From: Cryptosporidium bovis
Lineage: Eukaryota; Apicomplexa; Conoidasida; Eucoccidiorida; Cryptosporidiidae
NCBI GenBank assembly: GCA_009768925.2
Contig: VHIT02000054.1
Location: 617,732 to 681,731 of the forward strand
DNA: 64,000 bases
Direction: 5' to 3'
The notes below the pieces were generated by a model. It saw only the letters and a list, made by a program, of their open reading frames with translations. It ran no database searches and had not been told where the DNA came from. Of this stretch, positions 32,087 to 43,269 are shown one piece after another (the stretch's first letter is position 1; each line of letters starts with the position of its first letter). A program made the translations under genes and the position numbers.

Positions 32087-34267
32087 TTAACTTTCTTGGT
32101 TGTTTTCAGTATCGTCGTTCTTATCCTTATTCTCTGTAGCATCACCCTCAACACTGTCAGTTTTGTTATTAACATTGTTGTCACAGCCAGAGTTTGGCTC
32201 TCCGATTATTTCTCTTTTATCAGTATCAATTGATAGACTCTCTTGAGAATCTAGTTTTTTCTCGGTAATAGTTGGTTTAACATTAAGTATTTGCTCATTG
32301 GATTTACCGGAAAATGAGTCCTTTCTAAGATTGGCAGAAGAAGGAGCAGGTTTCAAAGTGGATCTATTTGACTGGGCACCCTTCTTCTCTCCTCTTTGAA
32401 TAAGACTTTGAAAGAACCCTTTCAAGGAAGGGTCACCACCAGTAGATGTATTTGAGTTACTTTGACCTAGTGTCGATTTACCAGATTTTAATTTCTGACT
32501 TGTTGGAACAGATAACGGAGATGAACTTTTTAAATGAATAACACTTGTTTGTTGTTCCCCAGTGGGTTGTTTAACATCTTCACCCATAACACCAGATACT
32601 CCTGAAGTTGGTGAATACTGAACTGAGCCTCCACCTACAATCGCTCCGATTCCGATTGTAGAAGACGAGAATGGTTCTATTTCTGGAATCTGTGACTTAA
32701 TCGATTCCAAAAAATTACCTAAAGACGGAATATCCTTATCAAACGCAGTGGAAAGACCATGATTGAGATTTTTATCTTTGTTTTCAGAACATATTGCAGA
32801 ATAATTTGATTTCTGTACCAATTCTTCATATACTAGATTATTTACGTCTGGAACTGTGTCCAACGGAAGATTATTTAAAGATGTTTTAGGTAATACACAA
32901 ATTATTGAATTATTTGCAGTTATGATTTTGTTAGTAGGATCTATTACTAATCCTTTTTCATCTCTAAATGGGACTCCAAAAAGTCTATGTAATAAGTATT
33001 TTAGAAGTACACTTACTCCAAAAGACTGATGAATGTCCCAAGAATTTTCCACACTCGTAACAAAATAACTCATTCCGTACGAGTCTCCGACACCCATTAA
33101 AAATGAAAGTGCAAATGGAATTAATGGAACACCATTTACACCTATAGGCACTGTAAACCTTTTTCCTATGTCTGACTTTGTTATAACAACAGCTATTGGT
33201 ATTCCTAAATTCACTTTAGGATATGATTCTATAGACTCATTTTCAAGTCCATTTTCATTTGAATTTTCAGATTCACTAATACTATTTTTAGAATTCACTT
33301 TTGCTATCTTCCCCTTGTTACATATTCCAATACCATTTGAACATAAAGTGCTGAAATAATGACTTGTTTCTTGAATCATGATGTTCTGTAATTGCGGTGA
33401 TAACTTTGATTCCTCTAGAGAACGCATCCAAATGCTTTGAATTTCCTGTACCCATGTAGAAAAGTCATCGTTTAAAGTCCAAGGAAGAGACCCATCTAAT
33501 ACTATTAAAAACATTATATTCGGTGATCTGAGAGAAATTAGATCTTCCCCAGAAATACTTACCATTGAACCTCTTGTGTCTTCATTTCCAATATCTAATG
33601 AATCACGTGTCTGGTTTTCTTCGATAGCATTGTTACTATTTCCTAATACTGAAGGTGTATCTGCATTTTGACCATTTAATATTGACACTAAACGCCTAAC
33701 TATTTCATCCGACAATTCACAGTGATCTATACTCCAAACATCTATTGTTGCTTTCCTATTTCTCACAGTTGCGTTATCCAAATCATTATCTCCACTACTT
33801 GCATTATCATCTAAATCGTCATCTTCCTCCTCTTTCAACATATCACTTGAAACCTTTATGCTCGAAAAATATAAGCCCATATACGGACTCTTTTCAGAGT
33901 TTAAGTTTGAAGTTAACAAAGATTCATTGTTTAAACCGGTTCTTTGTTCTTTCATCTTTTCCTTGTCTTTCTCACCTATTCTTTTCAGTTCTTCTATTAA
34001 CTCAGACTTGCCACCATTCGCCCTGCCAAATACAAATATTGTCCCATGAAAATCTTCAGTTTCATTCATATCCTTATTTTTTAAACAACTTCTCAGAATG
34101 TCCTGCCAAAGTCCTTGACTCTCTTGTTTAATTCCTGAACTTCCTACTCCACTTCCCATGTACTTTGAAGTAAATTTTGTAAAAGATGTCGATACAGAAT
34201 GACTCATTGAAAAGGATTCTCCTCTAGATCCTCTCGGTAAATGCAACACACTACTTTGTTTTCTCAT
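32087..34267 (-). CDS. Cytoplasmic dynein light intermediate chain
   Basis: 726 aa, single exon. A Ras-like fold starts with TIFVFGRANGGKSELIEEL, a P-loop (GRANGGKS, 81-88) close to but not identical with GxxxxGKS. Later strands include IMFLIVLDGSLPWTL, with the dynein LIC-type signature Trp, and GIPIAVVITKSDIGKRF. Then comes a SYFVTSVENSWDIHQSF segment and LLKYLLHRLFGVPFRDEKGLVIDPTN, which matches the YIVHRLYGFPF...ALVVE region of light intermediate chains. The Ser/Lys-rich tail (about 540-726) would be the flexible adaptor-binding part. The protein would join dynein heavy chain for minus-end transport on microtubules. Several Ser/Asn-rich insertions lengthen it relative to animal LICs (about 500 aa). 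It is divergent from the secreted protein starting at 34807. Confidence 0.84.
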   Translation of the reverse strand: MRKQSSVLHLPRGSRGESFSMSHSVSTSFTKFTSKYMGSGVGSSGIKQESQGLWQDILRSCLKNKDMNETEDFHGTIFVFGRANGGKSELIEELKRIGEKDKEKMKEQRTGLNNESLLTSNLNSEKSPYMGLYFSSIKVSSDMLKEEEDDDLDDNASSGDNDLDNATVRNRKATIDVWSIDHCELSDEIVRRLVSILNGQNADTPSVLGNSNNAIEENQTRDSLDIGNEDTRGSMVSISGEDLISLRSPNIMFLIVLDGSLPWTLNDDFSTWVQEIQSIWMRSLEESKLSPQLQNIMIQETSHYFSTLCSNGIGICNKGKIAKVNSKNSISESENSNENGLENESIESYPKVNLGIPIAVVITKSDIGKRFTVPIGVNGVPLIPFALSFLMGVGDSYGMSYFVTSVENSWDIHQSFGVSVLLKYLLHRLFGVPFRDEKGLVIDPTNKIITANNSIICVLPKTSLNNLPLDTVPDVNNLVYEELVQKSNYSAICSENKDKNLNHGLSTAFDKDIPSLGNFLESIKSQIPEIEPFSSSTIGIGAIVGGGSVQYSPTSGVSGVMGEDVKQPTGEQQTSVIHLKSSSPLSVPTSQKLKSGKSTLGQSNSNTSTGGDPSLKGFFQSLIQRGEKKGAQSNRSTLKPAPSSANLRKDSFSGKSNEQILNVKPTITEKKLDSQESLSIDTDKREIIGEPNSGCDNNVNNKTDSVEGDATENKDKNDDTENNQES

Positions 34268-34806
34268 TTTAACTTAAAATCTCACGCCTACTTAGTCTCA
34301 AGTTGCTTCGTTTTAGTGGTATGGTGTACTTCAGCGAAAACTCGTGTAATTTTCTTTTATGTATACTTGCAACACTTTTATTTGTGTGTGCATACATACA
34401 TACATATGCAATTATCTCTGTATTTTTATTGTGCAAATTAATTTTTAACTCCTTTGCTTCATTTTTTTCCCTCTAATTATCCTTTACAACGTTTTGGCGG
34501 CAATTTTTCTAGAAACTATTCCAAATGTATTTTTGTGAAAGTGAAAAAAATGTGATTTTAAAATTACGTATAATTTTAAATCCCGGTACCTAAAAAAATT
34601 AATTTTTGATTATTTTATTTTTACTTGTCACTAATTTAAAGAGAAACAAGGTTTATTAGGTCTAAAGTAAATTGAATGTATTTCACTGGAAAGAGAGAAA
34701 AGAAGTAATTAAATGCATTGTTCACTTATTTGACGGATTTCAAACAGCCCAACTTGGATATTGGGATAAACATTGACAGAAGTATATTTTTCATTACTAT
34801 TTTGGC
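34268..34806. other. Divergent promoter region with E2F-like site
   Basis: No coding sequence supported. Contains TTTTGGCGGCAA (34492-34503), the same 12 bases as found upstream of the 368-aa secreted-protein gene. Confidence 0.5.
34492..34503. promoter_or_regulatory. E2F-like motif TTTTGGCGGCAA
   Basis: TTTTGGCGG fits the E2F consensus TTTSSCGC on one strand except the last base. The identical 12-mer recurs at 54952-54963, also in front of a gene for a secreted protein. Confidence 0.4.
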
Positions 34807-36354
34807 ATGTGCAAAGGGTTCAAAATGATGACAACGATATGCCACTTTTTTTTGATATTACTTCTTTTGAGTGCATTTTCTCCGGAAACTTTGTGTTCAG
34901 AGCAACAAACTAATCATCATAATCCAAGGTCTCCGTCGTCACCCACTTCACCTTCTGCTCGGTCTTGTTCTCAGTTCTCGAATTTGGTGCCCTCTGCAAG
35001 TGAGATGGAGCCTATTGAATTTGAAACTAATGAAGGCAAACTAGGAAAGGTAAAATCAGAGTCACTCAAATTCCAGTTGAAGGACAGGAGTTTTTTCACA
35101 GAAGAATTAAGCAAATTGCTAGACTTTAATTCAATAGTATCAGCTTCTTGTGGAATTGATTCACTTAAGAAAGTTGGTGGTTGGTTGAATAAACACAAGA
35201 ATTCGTTGCCATTTTGGCCTTCGGTTTATATTCCACCTCCAAAAAACTTGATTACCTTTTATGGTTGTGATTGGACATTATGTGAGAGAGAAGTTGAAAA
35301 CCAAGCTACAAATAAGCTAAATACACTTCAAACTAAACCATTGAAAGGTTTCTCAAGTTCTGAGAATAAGAACGATGATAACAGTATGTCTATTGAAAGT
35401 AAGCTGAAAGGGGAAAATATTTCAAAAGGAGATATTTTAAATGCTTTGAGTATTTGGTGGTGTCAAAAAGCGCTACCTCAACTTATAACTGATAGGGAGA
35501 CCGCTTTCCAAACGATATTTAAAGAGTTTTCACTTCCAGTAGTCGATCAAGGTTTGGGTCTAGATAGTGACGAGGCAAGTGGATCTACGGCAACAACGTT
35601 GCATTTAAATTATAATGAGGATCTTTCATTGGAATCATCACCTGATGATGTTGAAGTATCTATGATTGTTCCGAATGATATTACAGGTTCGAAAGATACC
35701 TATTCTTACCCAAATAAATTGGTTTTTCTTAAAAGTGCTTTAGTCAAACCAGTTAACTGTTATATTTTAGATAAAGACAAAAATTTACAAGAAATAAAAA
35801 GTGAACTTAGAGAATTAATTGATTCTGAAAGAAATAGATTAGAATCAAGCTTGGCCTTTGTATTACAGATAGAAAGGTCAATTTGGAAAACAAGTAAGGC
35901 TTTTTCTATTCTCGGAAAAAATATTCTTTCTGTTCAAAGACTTATTGGAACTTCTAGACTGTACACTGAGGAGATAAGAAGAGACCTTTTCAAAATTTTC
36001 TCAGTTATGGAAAATAACGCTAATCAAGATACAAATAACGAATTAATGGGTTTTGACGATCTTGAAATTATCATACTAGAGATTTGCCGCATTCAATCAA
36101 TAACAGATGCAATTTCAATTGTTACTATAAAGCTTATTAAAAAAAATAAATTCTCTAGAAATACAGCTCAAGATGCTGAACACCTACTTATGGATTGGAT
36201 GTTTGCAGACATGAATATCAGTAAATCCATGATCCCTAACACGAAACCTGTTGTTACTAAGAAAAGCAGTCCACATTTTATAGATAGATATAAAAAGATG
36301 AAAGCTAACGGTGACATAGTTTTCAAATATATTAATCAACCTGAAAAAGATTGA
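34807..36354 (+). CDS. Secreted helical protein of unknown function (515 aa)
   Basis: Single exon. The N terminus carries a clear signal peptide (MTTICHFFLILLLLSAFSPETLC); Met7 (34825) is an alternative start that shortens the n-region. A Pro/Ser/Thr-rich stretch (HNPRSPSSPTSPSARSC) follows. The rest alternates mixed regions with long helices (about 330-400, IKSELRELIDSERNRLESSL onward). Cysteines are few. No transmembrane segment or GPI-type tail, so a secreted or vacuolar/organelle protein is likely. I do not recognise a family. It is convergent with another secreted, helical protein (37124-38332), and the next gene is also secreted, so these three form a small group of secreted-protein genes. 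Confidence 0.75.
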   Translation: MCKGFKMMTTICHFFLILLLLSAFSPETLCSEQQTNHHNPRSPSSPTSPSARSCSQFSNLVPSASEMEPIEFETNEGKLGKVKSESLKFQLKDRSFFTEELSKLLDFNSIVSASCGIDSLKKVGGWLNKHKNSLPFWPSVYIPPPKNLITFYGCDWTLCEREVENQATNKLNTLQTKPLKGFSSSENKNDDNSMSIESKLKGENISKGDILNALSIWWCQKALPQLITDRETAFQTIFKEFSLPVVDQGLGLDSDEASGSTATTLHLNYNEDLSLESSPDDVEVSMIVPNDITGSKDTYSYPNKLVFLKSALVKPVNCYILDKDKNLQEIKSELRELIDSERNRLESSLAFVLQIERSIWKTSKAFSILGKNILSVQRLIGTSRLYTEEIRRDLFKIFSVMENNANQDTNNELMGFDDLEIIILEICRIQSITDAISIVTIKLIKKNKFSRNTAQDAEHLLMDWMFADMNISKSMIPNTKPVVTKKSSPHFIDRYKKMKANGDIVFKYINQPEKD

Positions 36355-37123
36355 CAGAAATAACACAAAGTTAATAATTATTAGTTGGATTTGACGGCAA
36401 TGGCAATTAAAACTGGCTGGGAAATTGTAATAATTATAGAAATAAATTATCAGTGAATGAGTACTGTAGTTCAAAACAAATTAAATAAGACGTTTTTTCC
36501 TCCATTATCTCTAAATTGTTGCACTATGTACATATGTTTTACAAATAAATACACATTATTCCAGAACAGACGGTTTTTTCATTTACTCAATACTGCTATT
36601 TTCGCCTTCTAAATACACACATACATATGTGCAATGATAAAATACAATCATAATTATTGGTATTTTAAACATTATTTCCTATATCAATTTCATCATTTTT
36701 ATTTTTTAGTTCAACAAGAAAAATGCAAATAATGTAATTAATTCACTTATATATAATTTCAAAAGCATTTACACAGATTGCGCATCAAGCCATCTATATA
36801 TTGACATTCTTTCGATACCTGTATGACTGAATTCAGATAATACCTGGGAAAATACCCGCCCAAATTGATGTTTAACAATATTTCTGGAAAAAACAGTTAA
36901 AGTGGAGAATAATGGAAAGCTATTTTTTTGAATGAAGTTGTTATTTCCTCATTTAATATTGTTTATTTATCTTTAACACTCATCCTTTTATGTTTAATTT
37001 ATAGGTTAGTCATTGTCCATTAAACTGGGATGATTGCTATGGTTGATTATTGCCCTAGAAATTTCTATGTCATTACTGTAAGTATTATGTAGTAATTTAT
37101 GTGTCTGTTCATTAATCCCTGGC
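36355..37123. other. Intergenic between convergent genes, no gene seen
   Basis: 3' flanks only; AT-rich with ACATACATATG-like microrepeats. No gene supported. Confidence 0.6.
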
Positions 37124-38332
37124 TTAAGAACTTTCGGTTTCTTCAGCCTCTGTATCTGCATCTGCATCAGAAGTTGGAGAGGAAGCTGACCCGGATGTTG
37201 ATGCAGTGATACCGGATATAGAGGCAACCAAAGTACTGTAAGTAGATTCCAATTCAGCGTCGAATTTTGGACAGTAAGTTACTGGACCATTTTTGAGAGT
37301 AATCAAGACTTCTTCCTTTATATTAAGTTCAGTTTTTAAAGTTGAAATTAAATCCAAATTAGTTTTATATTTATCTGATTGTGGGGACATTTTTCTGTTA
37401 CTATCCTCAATCACTTTAATTGAATCTTTCAATTCAGCTACAATTTCATCAACTTGATGAGTTATTATTAATTCAAGTTCGGAAATACCACTAGAAAGAG
37501 AAAAATCACCTTTAAACAGTGCCAAAATAAGTTCCCCTAATTTCAATTTTCGTTCATTATATTTAACTTCTTGAGTTTCTATATTTTTTTCCAGTTGTTT
37601 AAGAGGGTCAGTGCCAGCATAACTCTCTAATGAGGCAATTTTTCTCTTGCATTGATCTATCTTATTCTGGCTTTGTTCTGTAATGTTTATCAATATTGAT
37701 TTATATGCTGAAATAACCTTAATAACGTCCCAACTATTGTAATAAATACTCAAAACTAATTCAGTAATTTGCCCGATAATAGGAAGACTATCATACGATT
37801 GATCTAAAAAAGAATATAACTTTAAATACGAATTTACTGCAATAGTCTTAAGATCAAGGAAACATTGTAATAACCCTTCCATACTCAGCCCAGCATTTTC
37901 AGAAAAAAAATGTGAAGTTGATTCAGAAGTGGACATTTTATATAGATTACAAACTCTTTCCAACAACTCTAAACAATTAACCATACCTGAAACAACGGTA
38001 ATTCCTGCCATGTGAGTCTCCAAATCACTCGTAACTGGTAAAAAAGTACTAAGATACTCATTTTTACTTTCAAAATCACTTTTTTTCTCTGAGAAGGTAT
38101 TAAGCCATTCAAAAAATGATCCAAGAGTTGGAAATCTTGCTTGTGATTCCACAACCTCTATGGAATCACTTTTTGTAACTTCTGCTTGATCTTCGTTTGA
38201 TATTTTCTGGTTTTTTTCCAGTAAATCATGAGTCTCGTCTGAAAGGGAGAAACTAAACCCTATGAAAACTAAAATGCCAAAATATAAAGACAAAAAACAC
38301 ACAAATCCTATTCTATCTCCCATTATATACAA
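37124..38332 (-). CDS. Secreted coiled-coil protein of unknown function (402 aa)
   Basis: Single exon. Residues about 5-28 form a signal peptide (IGFVCFLSLYFGILVFIGFSFS). The body is mostly alpha-helical, with heptad-like stretches at about 215-260 (ITEQSQNKIDQCKRKIASL) and 290-350 (ELIITHQVDEIVAELKDSIK). The C terminus is Ser/Thr/Asp/Glu-rich (SGSASSPTSDADADTEAEET). No membrane anchor is visible. Met4 could be the real start. It is encoded downstream of, and on the same strand as, the 759-aa secreted protein, 215 bp apart, with a TTTTGGGCGC element at 38464-38473 in the gap. Function unknown. Confidence 0.74.
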   Translation of the reverse strand: MYIMGDRIGFVCFLSLYFGILVFIGFSFSLSDETHDLLEKNQKISNEDQAEVTKSDSIEVVESQARFPTLGSFFEWLNTFSEKKSDFESKNEYLSTFLPVTSDLETHMAGITVVSGMVNCLELLERVCNLYKMSTSESTSHFFSENAGLSMEGLLQCFLDLKTIAVNSYLKLYSFLDQSYDSLPIIGQITELVLSIYYNSWDVIKVISAYKSILINITEQSQNKIDQCKRKIASLESYAGTDPLKQLEKNIETQEVKYNERKLKLGELILALFKGDFSLSSGISELELIITHQVDEIVAELKDSIKVIEDSNRKMSPQSDKYKTNLDLISTLKTELNIKEEVLITLKNGPVTYCPKFDAELESTYSTLVASISGITASTSGSASSPTSDADADTEAEETESS

Positions 38333-38547
38333 ACATATATAATATAAACGTAGATATACTTAATATATGCCCATTTAATTATTTTTTGAAGGTTTTATGC
38401 CTATATTTAAATATATATAAGCAACTATAGCATGTAAAAATCTCTTAATATATGTTACCGCCCTTTTGGGCGCAGCATTTTGATCAACAGTGTAATAGAA
38501 ATAAAAATTAAACAAAAATATGAATTATATTATATTGGTTGCTACTA

Positions 38548-40827
38548 CTATTGGAACAAATAAACAACTGGTTTTATCTTAAGATAATCGTCATCATTCA
38601 AATTTATGCGATTTCCGTTGGACCTATTCTTTGTTTCTTGATTGACCCCACTAGAGTCCTTGTTTTTAGGTATATCACTGTCATATTTAAAGTATTTACC
38701 TATTTTACTTATCCTTCCTTCTTCAATTAAATTATTGTTCATGTCTGTTAGAGATTTATTTTTTATTTCCAAACTATTCTGATTATTCTCAGTATGTTTC
38801 CGTTGGTTTCTAATCCTAGGAATTTGTTTTATTTCATATTTAATGCAAATAAATAAACTAGAGAATGATGATGTTTTGCTGTGAATAATATTTGAATAAA
38901 TATCACTTAGCAAGTTAACATATTCATCTCTACTTGGTTGCGATGGATGTATCCAAGCTTCTGTATTTATAATTAAGAATGTTTCATTGGTTAAGCTGTC
39001 ATTTACTTGCTTATAATTAAATTCAGGAATATCAATTTGATTTTTGGAAATATTCATAGATTTTGCTAGCTCATCTTCAAAGAGATTAAACGCATCCCTT
39101 TGATTTATAAATGCTTTTTTTGTCTTCAATTCCATTCTAAATATAATTGGGAGTAGATTTGATACATTTTCATTATTTGTATCACTACATTTTAATATCT
39201 GATTGTTGACATTACTAATTGCTTCATTACTAATGGATTTTGATCCTGAATTCTTTTCAATAGAGAGTATTTTATATGAAAATACCTTGTTAAACTCATT
39301 TGTCTGAGTCGGCATGTTTTTAATAAGTTTTACCAAATCATCTGAATTATTTGTTTTAATGTTTACTGTTAATTTAATTAAAGAATAAATAACGCCTCTG
39401 AGTAAATTACTTTCTCCACCACTAACTAATTGAGTAACTTTAACTCTACCTGGATTTATAGATAATGCTCTTGAGAGAATTGAGATAAAGTTATATATGA
39501 ACTTCTCCTTATTTAATTTAGAGTTAAATATTGTGTTCTCATAGAAGTTATTTATTTCCATTGAAATGCTTATTGAATCGACTATTGGTGTTATTATTTT
39601 AACATCACCCATCTTATTTTTAATATCCTCAACATTTAATTTTAAATTGCTATTGGTATTGGTATTGCTCTTTATAAAATTAACTACAGGATCTGAAGTC
39701 TTATTGATACTGTTTTTAATTCGTGCCTTTTCTATTTCCATGTTTATTTTTCCCTGATTATCAACTTCTGATATTTTATCATTGTCATATTCTTTACTAC
39801 TACCACCACCCCTATATTTATTATATTTTTGGACTGAATTAGTGGCTTGATAATATTTGTATAAATCATCCTGATCAACCATAATATCACCCATACCAGC
39901 GTATTTTGTCATTTCATTGTTTTTATTGTTATCATTTATTTTTTTCTCTTTATTTATCATTCTTCCTCCTAAATTTGAGTGTAAAGGTGGGAATGGAATA
40001 TCAACTCCGCGATTTCCACTTTTTTTATCATCTCTGGTTACCTTTTTCATAAACGAATCATTCACGTGCTCAATTTTAACATTGGTATTATCATCATTCA
40101 TGTCCGGAAAACTAAATATATTACTTTGGGGTTGAAGTAACCTACTATTAATTTGAGGTTCTGATACAGTGTAAATAAAAGCACCATAACAAATACAATA
40201 CAAATCAGAATTTACTTGAACACCAAAATTTGTTATATTTTTTGAATCTGGATTTGCTTCCACATTTCTTGTTATCTCACAAAACTCTGGACTCCATATT
40301 TCAGTTCCATTCAACAGTCCCATGCATACAGACCCTTTTGATATTTTATCCGATTTTATTATTAATTCATTTTCAGTTTCATTTAACACCACAAATAAAT
40401 TCTTAGATCTTTTTGTGTTATTAGTTATTGCATTACTATCCTCATATATATCTTCATAGTAAATTATAAGTGAATCATACTTGGGTTTATTTCTAGAAGT
40501 TATCATATATTTATCAGTACCTATCTCAATAGTTGAACCTTCATTCAAATTATGTAAAAAACCTGACCTTTCGTCTTCGAATGTAATTGATGAAAATCCA
40601 TTTGTAAAACTATTTTCCCATAGGTCCAATTGTATATTTACCAGAGATAACAATGAACGTACTGCATCAATACCATTTAGATTTTTTCTAGATGTAATGT
40701 CACTAATACTTTGTATCTCTTCTGTTGTATTTTGCGATATTGTTGTGTTACTATTCGTTATATTATTCCCATTAATTTGCGTATTTAATATAGAGCCTAG
40801 TATAAAAAATAATATATAACTACACAT
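38548..40827 (-). CDS. Secreted Asn-rich protein with SEA-like modules (759 aa)
   Basis: Single exon. A short signal peptide (MCSYILFFILGSILNTQING) leads into an Asn/Thr-rich, highly N-glycosylatable region. The middle is basic and Asn-rich with GGRMINKEKKINDNNKNNE-like disorder. Around 430-475 the sequence reads FIYNFISILSRALSINPGRVKV and continues TQLVSGGES. Around 575-640 a second unit reads FNLFEDELAKSMNISKNQIDI. Both follow the F-x3-L-x3-hydrophobic-NI-x3-R/Q-I-x-V pattern of SEA-like ferredoxin-fold modules found on surface proteins of many protists, some of which self-cleave at a Gly-Ser. A similar unit occurs in the large surface protein at 12041. The C-terminal 100 residues are polar, and no transmembrane or GPI signal is visible, so it is probably secreted or held by partners. 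Module assignment is inferential. Confidence 0.7.
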   Translation of the reverse strand: MCSYILFFILGSILNTQINGNNITNSNTTISQNTTEEIQSISDITSRKNLNGIDAVRSLLSLVNIQLDLWENSFTNGFSSITFEDERSGFLHNLNEGSTIEIGTDKYMITSRNKPKYDSLIIYYEDIYEDSNAITNNTKRSKNLFVVLNETENELIIKSDKISKGSVCMGLLNGTEIWSPEFCEITRNVEANPDSKNITNFGVQVNSDLYCICYGAFIYTVSEPQINSRLLQPQSNIFSFPDMNDDNTNVKIEHVNDSFMKKVTRDDKKSGNRGVDIPFPPLHSNLGGRMINKEKKINDNNKNNEMTKYAGMGDIMVDQDDLYKYYQATNSVQKYNKYRGGGSSKEYDNDKISEVDNQGKINMEIEKARIKNSINKTSDPVVNFIKSNTNTNSNLKLNVEDIKNKMGDVKIITPIVDSISISMEINNFYENTIFNSKLNKEKFIYNFISILSRALSINPGRVKVTQLVSGGESNLLRGVIYSLIKLTVNIKTNNSDDLVKLIKNMPTQTNEFNKVFSYKILSIEKNSGSKSISNEAISNVNNQILKCSDTNNENVSNLLPIIFRMELKTKKAFINQRDAFNLFEDELAKSMNISKNQIDIPEFNYKQVNDSLTNETFLIINTEAWIHPSQPSRDEYVNLLSDIYSNIIHSKTSSFSSLFICIKYEIKQIPRIRNQRKHTENNQNSLEIKNKSLTDMNNNLIEEGRISKIGKYFKYDSDIPKNKDSSGVNQETKNRSNGNRINLNDDDYLKIKPVVYLFQ

Positions 40828-41796
40828 TAATTATATATATGTCTATATTTCGCAGTTTAAATGTATTTGTACAACAAAAAAGTTAATATTTTATTTTTAA
40901 CAGTAGTAAATATAATCCTTTCTCATAAAAATGAAAATTATGTTCAGCTAATCTACTCATAAAAAAGGCGTGCAATTACTTTATCTTCCTAAATTTTCTA
41001 GAGTAAAAAATAGTAAGGGATTGGGATTGTAACATTAGCAAATACGGTAATATACCCTATTTCACTCTACCATTATTCTCCAATGCATAAATTTTTTATT
41101 AAAAGGTGAGAAAAAGGGCCTTGACCTCTGAAAAAATATAACTAAATATAGAAGGGTTCATATGGAATCGTATTGAAAAAGAAAGATATTGTTTAACTGT
41201 AATTCTGTATATGTTTGACCTTAAATTAAAAGACTAACCCTCTATGTTATACTACTGTAAATATACTTATGCATGTAGCTTATATGAATGCATGGGCGGT
41301 AAGCATGGTAGCATACTAAATAATTTTATCTGAAAAGTGAAATGAGCTCAGTTAATTATTAAAGTAGTTGAGTAAAACTCATTATTGTTGTATAAAGTGT
41401 GAAAGCATTAGTCTTGTCTTACAGTATGATACTACCTATATTTTTGAATTCAAGCTCTACTTTCTTTTTTTTCCCTTAAATTTTCAAGTTGAAATATATA
41501 AGCAGATTAATAAAAAGTAGGTACGTAAAATTTTCTAAAATAAATATAATAATGACATTAACCAAACAACTAACTTGATTTATTGTCTCGTCGTTTATAC
41601 TTGTTTCTAAGCAATAAATTATTTTTAAATGAATACATTTATACGAGTTAAGAATGAAAAAATTAGAAACACAAACTAGTAAATTTCTGTCATTGTTCGC
41701 ATTCTTTGTTTTTTCTACTTTTTAATATCAACCTACTGTTTTTTAATATAAAAAAGTAAATAGAACATTTTTTCATTACATCCAGGAGTCAAAACA
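40828..41796. other. Divergent promoter region (1 kb), no gene seen
   Basis: Between the 759-aa secreted-protein gene and the S-adenosylhomocysteine hydrolase gene. Two ATGCATG-like sites near 41271 and 41290 (TATGCATG, AATGCATG) and a GGGCGG at 41294-41299 could be regulatory. No coding sequence supported. Confidence 0.5.
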
Positions 41797-43269
41797 ATGA
41801 AAAGCAGAATAAAGGATATAAACTTAGCTGAATATGGACTATATGATATGAACATAGCAAGAACAGATATGATGGGACTTATGGAATTACAAAGAAATTA
41901 CATTGATGAAAAACCACTTAAAGGTGCAAGAATAACCGGATGTTTACACTTGACAATAGAGACGTCAATTTTGGTTGAAACACTAGTTAAACTCGGAGCG
42001 GAAGTGAAATGGTGTAGTTGCAATATATACTCTACTCAAGATCATGCAGCTGCAGCATTAGTCAAAGAGAACTTAGCTGAAGTATTTGCATGGAAAAATG
42101 AAACAATAGAGGAATATTGGTGGTGTTTAAACGAAGCAATGACATGGAACAGTATGGATGGGTCAAGTGAAACATATGGTCCGAATTTAATAGTGGATGA
42201 TGGAGGAGATGCAACATTGATATTACATGAAGGGGTAAAGGCTGAAAACGAATATGAAAAAACTGGGTCAATACCGAGTTATTTAGAAAAAAAGAATGAT
42301 GAAAATGGAAAACCACTACCAAAGGACATTATTTGCATGAATAATTTATTAATATCTGAACTGAAGAAAAACCCAAAAAAGTGGAGAAACATGCTCACAG
42401 AATTATATGGAGTAAGCGAAGAGACAACTACTGGCGTATTAAGATTACATATGATGCAATCAGAAGGGAGATTGCTAATTCCAGCCATAAATGTTAATGA
42501 TAGTGTGACAAAGTCAAAATTTGATAATACATATGGGTGCAGACAATCATTACTTCATGGGCTATTTAATGGTTGTATTCAAATGTTGGGTGGAAAGAAA
42601 ATAGTTGTATTAGGTTATGGTGAAGTTGGTAAAGGATGTGCTCAAGGCCTCGCTGGAACAGGTGCGAGGGTTATAATAACCGAAATAGATCCCATTTGTG
42701 CCCTTCAAGCTGCTATGGAAGGGTATGAAGTAAATATAATGGAGAATATTGTCTCAGAAGCAGATATATTTATAACTGCAACAGGAAATAAAAATGTTAT
42801 TACTGTTGAACATATGAGGAGAATGAAGGAAAATGCATATATTGCAAATATTGGACACTTTGATGATGAAATTGAAGTAGATAGCCTTGAAAATTATCCA
42901 GGAATACTAATTAAAGAAATTAAACAAAACGTACATAAATATACATTTCCAGATACTAATAAGAGCATAATTCTCCTATGCAAGGGTAGATTAGTTAATT
43001 TAGGGTGTGCCTCTGGGCATCCACCTCTTGTTATGTCTATGTCATTTACTAACCAAGTTCTCGCACAAATTGATCTTTGGAAAAATAAATCTAGGAAAAA
43101 TGATCAAATTCCATCGGTAAAAAAGCTTTCAAAAGAACTAGATGAATATGTTGCCAGAGTACATCTAGATGTATTAGGAGTTAAATTAACTAAACTTACC
43201 GAAGCACAGTCAAAGTATATTAATGTGCCTATTGATGGTCCATATAAGAACGATGGATACAGATACTGA
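41797..43269 (+). CDS. SAHH: S-adenosyl-L-homocysteine hydrolase (adenosylhomocysteinase)
   Basis: 490 aa, single exon, essentially the full length of the plant/Plasmodium-type enzyme. It reversibly splits S-adenosylhomocysteine into adenosine and homocysteine, clearing the product inhibitor of methyltransferases; it is a cytosolic, NAD-dependent homotetramer. Visible features are the substrate-domain start [13 protein letters not shown], the conserved [10 protein letters not shown], and [11 protein letters not shown] containing the catalytic Lys239/Asp243/Asn244 with Cys248. The Rossmann motif is GYGEVGKG (273-280) with the following ITEIDP acidic residue. The C terminus YKNDGYRY supplies the Lys/Tyr that reach the neighbour's NAD. 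The segment about 146-185 ([15 protein letters not shown]...) is the ~40-residue insertion that distinguishes plant and apicomplexan enzymes from the mammalian one. Start choice fits family N termini. Confidence 0.97.
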   Translation: MKSRIKDINLAEYGLYDMNIARTDMMGLMELQRNYIDEKPLKGARITGCLHLTIETSILVETLVKLGAEVKWCSCNIYSTQDHAAAALVKENLAEVFAWKNETIEEYWWCLNEAMTWNSMDGSSETYGPNLIVDDGGDATLILHEGVKAENEYEKTGSIPSYLEKKNDENGKPLPKDIICMNNLLISELKKNPKKWRNMLTELYGVSEETTTGVLRLHMMQSEGRLLIPAINVNDSVTKSKFDNTYGCRQSLLHGLFNGCIQMLGGKKIVVLGYGEVGKGCAQGLAGTGARVIITEIDPICALQAAMEGYEVNIMENIVSEADIFITATGNKNVITVEHMRRMKENAYIANIGHFDDEIEVDSLENYPGILIKEIKQNVHKYTFPDTNKSIILLCKGRLVNLGCASGHPPLVMSMSFTNQVLAQIDLWKNKSRKNDQIPSVKKLSKELDEYVARVHLDVLGVKLTKLTEAQSKYINVPIDGPYKNDGYRY

